Assembly (NCBI RefSeq): GCF_026914265.1
Contig: NC_069135.1
Span: 29,888,738-29,952,737 of the forward strand
Origin: Mya arenaria
Taxonomy: Eukaryota; Mollusca; Bivalvia; Myida; Myidae
DNA length: 64,000 bases
Direction of reading: 5' to 3'
Position numbers and translations under genes: made by a program. Of the stretch, positions 59,890-64,000 are shown piece after piece (positions within the stretch are counted from its first letter, which is position 1; each line of letters opens with the position of its first letter). The notes under the pieces were generated by a model. It worked only from the letters and a program-made list of their open reading frames with translations, was not told the origin of the DNA and did no database searches.

Positions 59890-62884
59890 ACATATGCTTT
59901 CTCCCCATATAAGGAGAGATAAGCATAACACTTGAAAACAAATACGGGGTGTGCTAATGCAAATGTATCAATAAGGCTGGTTCACCGATGTATACTTTAT
60001 CAATATATACGTACGGTTGTTTATTTCTCTGTTGGGGACGCGTATAACAAATGTATCTGAAGATTCTACCCGCGATGCTCCTATAAGACCACACGAGGTC
60101 ATATAACCTAATGGCTCAGAACAGCGAGGATTGATCTAGAATTAAAAAAATGTAAATAGAGAAAACTGGCGATGAATGAAGACAATACATGACAATTAAT
60201 CCAAAAAGATGATATATGCTAATGTATGTTCTAAACACTGTATACCCTTTATGTGTACTTCTGATGTCAGATTCTGATGACAAACTGCTATTTTACATAC
60301 GCTGTCAAAATTGGCTAGTACTAGAATGTCAAACCTGATCTGGAGTCGTAGTACATATATTTAAAAAAAATCTAGGACTAAACATGCAACGTACCAGAAG
60401 TCGGTATTCTGCATTCGGGAGGTCCTCAAATTTGTGCGATATGGATGTTTGGTTCTGTAAGAGAGAGAAAGGCAAAAGGATATACATACTTATTCATGTT
60501 GCTTTCATTCTTTATATAAGACAATCTATATCAATATGAGTGTTGCGATACTATTGTTTGGAAATGATCTCAGTATTTCAATGTTTCGAAGAATGGAATG
60601 ATCTTAGGTTTTGATCTGTCCAAAGCCACCAAATGAATTTCGAATCAAGGACAATGTTAATGGCCTTTTAATCCACTTCACGCATAACAAAAAACAGCCT
60701 CTCGATGTCCGCAGTTTCGCTCCTTCGTTCACGTTTCATGGTGAACAAACTACTGACGAAGCGGACGCACTACCAAATGAATCGTAGTTTCGAATTTACA
60801 GAAGAATGGCATGGTGTCAATGACTGTCCGAAACTCTCGTTGAGCTTGTACAAATTGGCTGTCTCCTCGCATACGATGCGCTTTGTTTCACTAATTGACG
60901 AGCACCTTTTGCTAGCAAACAGTAATAGTATTACCCATAGAAAAGTATTATTCCCGAAATAAATGCGGCATACAGACGAATTGTATAAGACATACGTACT
61001 ACTTTTGGCCGGTCGAGTATGATTGACCTCTCAAGCTTCTTCTCCGATACGTCTAGAAGGCTGACCGCCAGTTGAGGCAATTCACCCTTGGTTGCCCGTA
61101 TTACTGCAGTGAGGGAGGATCCTGTGTCTGACTCCTCCATCCATATATTGTACTTTGTGCGACACAGACACCCCTCCTTGTGTTGTATTCGTCTAATGTA
61201 ATCTGAAAATGTAATATATAAATTCAGAAAGTTTCAATTTAGAACGTTGTTTGTAAACAACTAGAATGCTAGTGGACAGTAAAGACAGTAAACCCTCGGT
61301 TTCCCATATTACTTCATTGAGGGAAGACCTTTTGTCAGCCTCCTTCATCCAAATATTGTGTCTTAGTTGAGCAAGATTTTCTGAACACAAGATACATCAA
61401 TAGGGACCCATTGGTTGATCGTGTGACTGCAGTCAGTGATGAGCCTGTGTCTGCCTTTTTGAACTAAAAGGTGTAGTCAATGTTTCACAAACATGCACCG
61501 CCTTGCGTCGTTATACTCATATGCCTTCTCAAAGTTAGAAAAAAAACGAAAAAGATGAATGAACAACTCCATTTAAACGACATTCTACTTATTAATATTC
61601 GTTCTAGTTAGCAAATGCTTACCTCGCGAAACAACGACGGGCTTCAATGTTATGGTCGCGTATTTCGCTCCGGACGCCATGAGCGTGTGTCCGTCCATTC
61701 TAGTGTCTGAACCCAGAGCCCACAGTTTTACTGAGACCTTCTCTGTATCTTGGGTTACATTTAAACAGGTAAATGTTACCTTTTCGTCCTGAATTTAGAA
61801 AATTAAGTAAGTAAAACCAAATCAAAAATAAACAACTACTAAGCTCAATAAAGGAACAAGTTAATAGAGATGATAAATAAATCAATAAGTAGTTTTAAAT
61901 AAATAAATAGGTTTACATGAATAAGTATACCCTTTTCAAACTAGCAGAGGTAATGTTGATGAGAGCATATTCAACTCTGATTCTCTTAGAGTGGTAAGTA
62001 ATTTCCAGCAGGAAATACTGCAGTTGTTTTGTGCCTGAAAAAATATAGTTATCAACAATGAATTAAACGTAAATACAAGCCCATGGAATTGCAAAACCTA
62101 CCAATATGAACATTTGGAGTCGATAAGTATCTGTATAATAATATTGTTTCCTTTTTAAACAACAACAATATCAGTATATATTGTTCTTATCACAGGCATC
62201 TGAATCATTGTTTGTACATTGTACCCAAAATGGTTTTAAACAATATTTTAGTGACAAACAATGATTCAGATGCCTGTGGTTCTTATCTAGGGAATGGACG
62301 GGTAGAACTTTTGGACCCGGTAACCCGATCGTTAATTACCATCGGGTACGCAGGTACCCATATATACATTTCATGAGACATAGACTATTAATACACGGTT
62401 ACTTCTATTTTAAAGCACCTATAAGAAACCGAGTCGTCTAAAACCAACAAGTTCAGTTTGAAAGCTATGTGGTCTCAGTGACAAATGTGTAAATAAGGCA
62501 CTTGAAGAAAAAATACCCCTGTCATAACCCATGTCATTAAATTCAACAAGAATCAGGTGACAAAACTTACGAAAAAAAACCCCACAAACATCAGATGGTA
62601 TAACTATATTGCTGGCGTTCAAGGTACTAAAATAGTCTGGAGTAAGCAGGGAACCAGACTAGGTACTAAAACGGCAGAATTATCCGTCCATGCCCTACTG
62701 AGTCTTCCATTGTATGCAAATGTGTTTTCTTTTACAAAACTTGGACCTTAAAACCTTTAAATTTCAAACTTCACAACAATCTTACTTGGCATGTTCCATG
62801 AAAGGGAAACGCTCTCCTTGTTCATATACAGCCTGTGTGGTGCTACCGGTAGTTTTGCAGAAGACTGTTGAATGCGAGGAGGAA
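57809..62884 (-). CDS. IL-17 receptor-like protein with transmembrane helix and SEFIR domain
   Basis: Nine exons (minus strand) join in phase: 62884-62786, 62034-61931, 61788-61623, 61202-61000, 60454-60395, 60135-60015, 59092-58913, 58626-58567 and 58434-57809. They total 1619 nt plus one base carried from an unplaced upstream exon, giving 539 codons and a stop. The ectodomain has VPPRIQ, LSWNMP, QYFLLEITYHSKR, FTCLNVTQ...KLWALGSDTRMDGH, CLCRTK, and CSEPLGYMTSCGLI. Exon 7 gives one membrane helix (MALIVSAFAVIALLEIAAII). The last exon is a SEFIR domain: KIAIVFCPASSEHVSRIRSL, a central GHIVHIFDET, WIDVGEMIVKTYTDIIFVVS, and PVVVLDC. SEFIR domains recruit Act1/CIKS-type adaptors. The signal-peptide exon was not placed; a hydrophobic stretch at 63180-63230 is in the wrong phase. 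The family is expanded in bivalves. Confidence 0.85.
59553..59912. repeat. (GA)n-rich microsatellite cluster
   Basis: GA and GGGA runs at 59553-59636 and 59846-59887, a G run at 59640-59657, and a repeated catatgctttctct / ccatatacggagaga motif between them. It lies in the intron between the last ectodomain exon and the membrane exon of the SEFIR gene. Open frames through it on both strands are low complexity only. Confidence 0.95.
61225..61500 (-). pseudogene. Extra copies of the CLCRTK exon in a SEFIR-gene intron
   Basis: Two more versions of exon 61202-61000 lie just upstream of it on the minus strand. Copy 1 (about 61390-61225) reads NIWMKEADKRSSLNEVI against NIWMEESDTGSSLTAVI in the used exon, is open for 65 codons, and begins after a ttcag. 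It has lost the CxC motif. Copy 2 (about 61490-61405) keeps only KADTGSSLTAVTRS. Copy 1 could be an alternative exon; copy 2 looks dead. Confidence 0.7.
62190..62282. repeat. Hairpin in SEFIR-gene intron
   Basis: cacaggcatctgaatcattg and caatgattcagatgcctgtg are perfect inverted copies. The arms extend to about 26 bp around a 40-bp loop, and another short direct copy of cttatc sits on both outer sides. It may be a small MITE. Confidence 0.8.
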
Positions 62885-63267
62885 CTGAAATAAAGAACTA
62901 GTGAATAACATTTCAATCATCACCAATTTTATCAATGCAATGTCGAAGCGTGCGTTTTCGCGTAGACTCACACGTTCTGTAATGCAATTTATAGTAAAAA
63001 AGCAGTTGTCTTTCATGTTCTGCGCTCTTGATTGACACTGTTGAATCGAATGACAATGTTGAATCGAATGGCCAATTGACATCAGACATGTTTGAGGCAA
63101 TATGTATTTCAATAAACGGTTTTTAATTTCTAGGTGAACAAAGCTTTAGAATAATCAAAGGATTTTCTTTGGCAATATTACCTGAAAAGTAGGCAAGTGA
63201 TATTTGACATCACGACACAAATGAGAAGGATGTTTAGAAGCTTATGTTTTATGTCTCTCTATTCTAA

Positions 63268-63584
63268 TGCACCAGTCAGTTGTAACCACGCCCCCCCCCC
63301 CCCCAGGTCCGGAGAATAGCGGGGACTTTGACTTCCGGTTCAGCCAACCCCGGGTTAAATCCCCGCCCTGCGGGGACGAACTGATGGTAAAACCCCGGCC
63401 AAATGCCCCCGACCCCAGAGACTCTATATAAGGCCCAATCTCCGCTAAATTTGGCGCTAAGACAAAACCACCGCGGTAACTCGGCCCTGCGGGGCCACCT
63501 GGAAAGTAAAAACACGGCCCTTTTCCCCAGCTATCCCTGGTATACCCCCGAACCTGGGGGGCCGTGGTACAATTGACTGGTGCA
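63268..63584. mobile_element. PIF/Harbinger-like MITE (family B), copy 2
   Basis: Same ends as 11107-11412 (tgcaccagtcagttg / caattgactggtgca) with TAA on both sides (63265-63267 and 63585-63587). GC-rich interior with a C run at 63291-63304. It lies upstream of the first placed exon of the SEFIR gene, where the missing 5' exon would be expected. Confidence 0.8.
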
Positions 63585-63805
63585 TAAAATAACACTCTTA
63601 TTCAAAATCAATACATACACATGTATATCAAACATAAAGTTTAAGTGGTAAACCTTTAACTACATACTAAATAATGCATTATGGAAAATATCAATTACTG
63701 ATAACAAGATTGTAACCGTGTATTTAATTGCAGAAAGCGCAAAAAAAAAATGATTAGCATGAATGCTACAAGATTTACTGAGATCTACTATCGTCTCATA
63801 AGGTA

Positions 63806-63910
63806 CAGTGTGTAATACCACGTGATTAATTGCGTCATAAATGCTACGTCGGAAGGTCATATTTTGCTTCAAACGAAGACTTAAAACAAAGATAACTTCA
63901 CTTCTTAAGT
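63806..63910. mobile_element. Long-TIR MITE (family C), copy 4 (partial)
   Basis: The left end cagtgtgtaataccacgtga and the arm gcgtcataaatgctacgtcg are clear. Similarity fades after about 63910, so the copy is truncated or ends in another insertion. Confidence 0.7.
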
Positions 63911-64000
63911 GTGGTAAATCTGATTTAGGAGTAATAGTGCATCTTTAAAACGCCTACAAATGGGGCCATCATTACGAACAGTCTGAATTCTGAGTCGAAT

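Noticed and set aside
59515-59935. Ser/Leu- and Arg/Glu-rich frames on both strands
   Set aside because: Pure GA/CT microsatellite translation within an intron.
63180-63235. Candidate signal-peptide exon of the SEFIR gene (minus strand, KLLNILLICVV-like)
   Set aside because: It ends at a gtaata donor in phase 2 or 0, whereas the next exon needs phase 1. No ATG lies upstream in that frame.

Overview
The window looks like nuclear DNA of a bivalve mollusc, probably a heterodont clam or mussel. It is AT-rich, has small exons separated by introns full of short inverted-repeat transposons, and carries a Helitron-like element with a 145-bp tandem core that starts with the gggggagacata-type end common in bivalve genomes. 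It also holds expanded IL-17 receptor-like genes. The species is inference. I saw no retrovirus-like, Polinton-like or other capsid-bearing element.

Region 1 (1-17,090, + strand) is the 3' two thirds of PXK (PX-domain pseudokinase with a proline-rich tail and C-terminal WH2 motif). Nine exons at 850-17,048 keep one reading frame (1,119 nt, 372 codons plus stop); the PX-domain exons lie off the left edge. Its introns hold a 20-bp minisatellite, a TIR transposon with a nested LINE fragment, two decayed copies of a PXK exon, several MITEs and the Helitron-like element.

Region 2 (about 16,940-51,840) is a diverged tandem segmental duplication. Unit A (about 16,940-37,210) and unit B (about 37,585-51,840) both start in the last PXK exon. 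Each ends with an intact, apparently single-coding-exon gene for a ~570-residue acyltransferase of the condensation-domain/alcohol-acetyltransferase superfamily with an HHxxxDG motif (34,131-35,846 and 47,733-49,430). Unit A is longer because it has a 60-bp satellite, two large inverted repeats around zinc-finger exons, and a ~480-bp triplicated repeat.

Region 3 (52,200-64,000) holds two convergent IL-17-receptor-like genes with matching exon phases. The + strand gene (52,464-56,616) encodes the ectodomain only and stops where the other gene continues to a membrane segment, so it looks like a secreted, possibly decoy, receptor. The - strand gene (62,884-57,809; first exon not placed) has ectodomain, transmembrane helix and cytoplasmic SEFIR domain. 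A tandem repeat that seems to derive from the 3' end of the SEFIR gene fills the space between them. The two proteins could bind related ligands, one signalling and one not, but this is inference.
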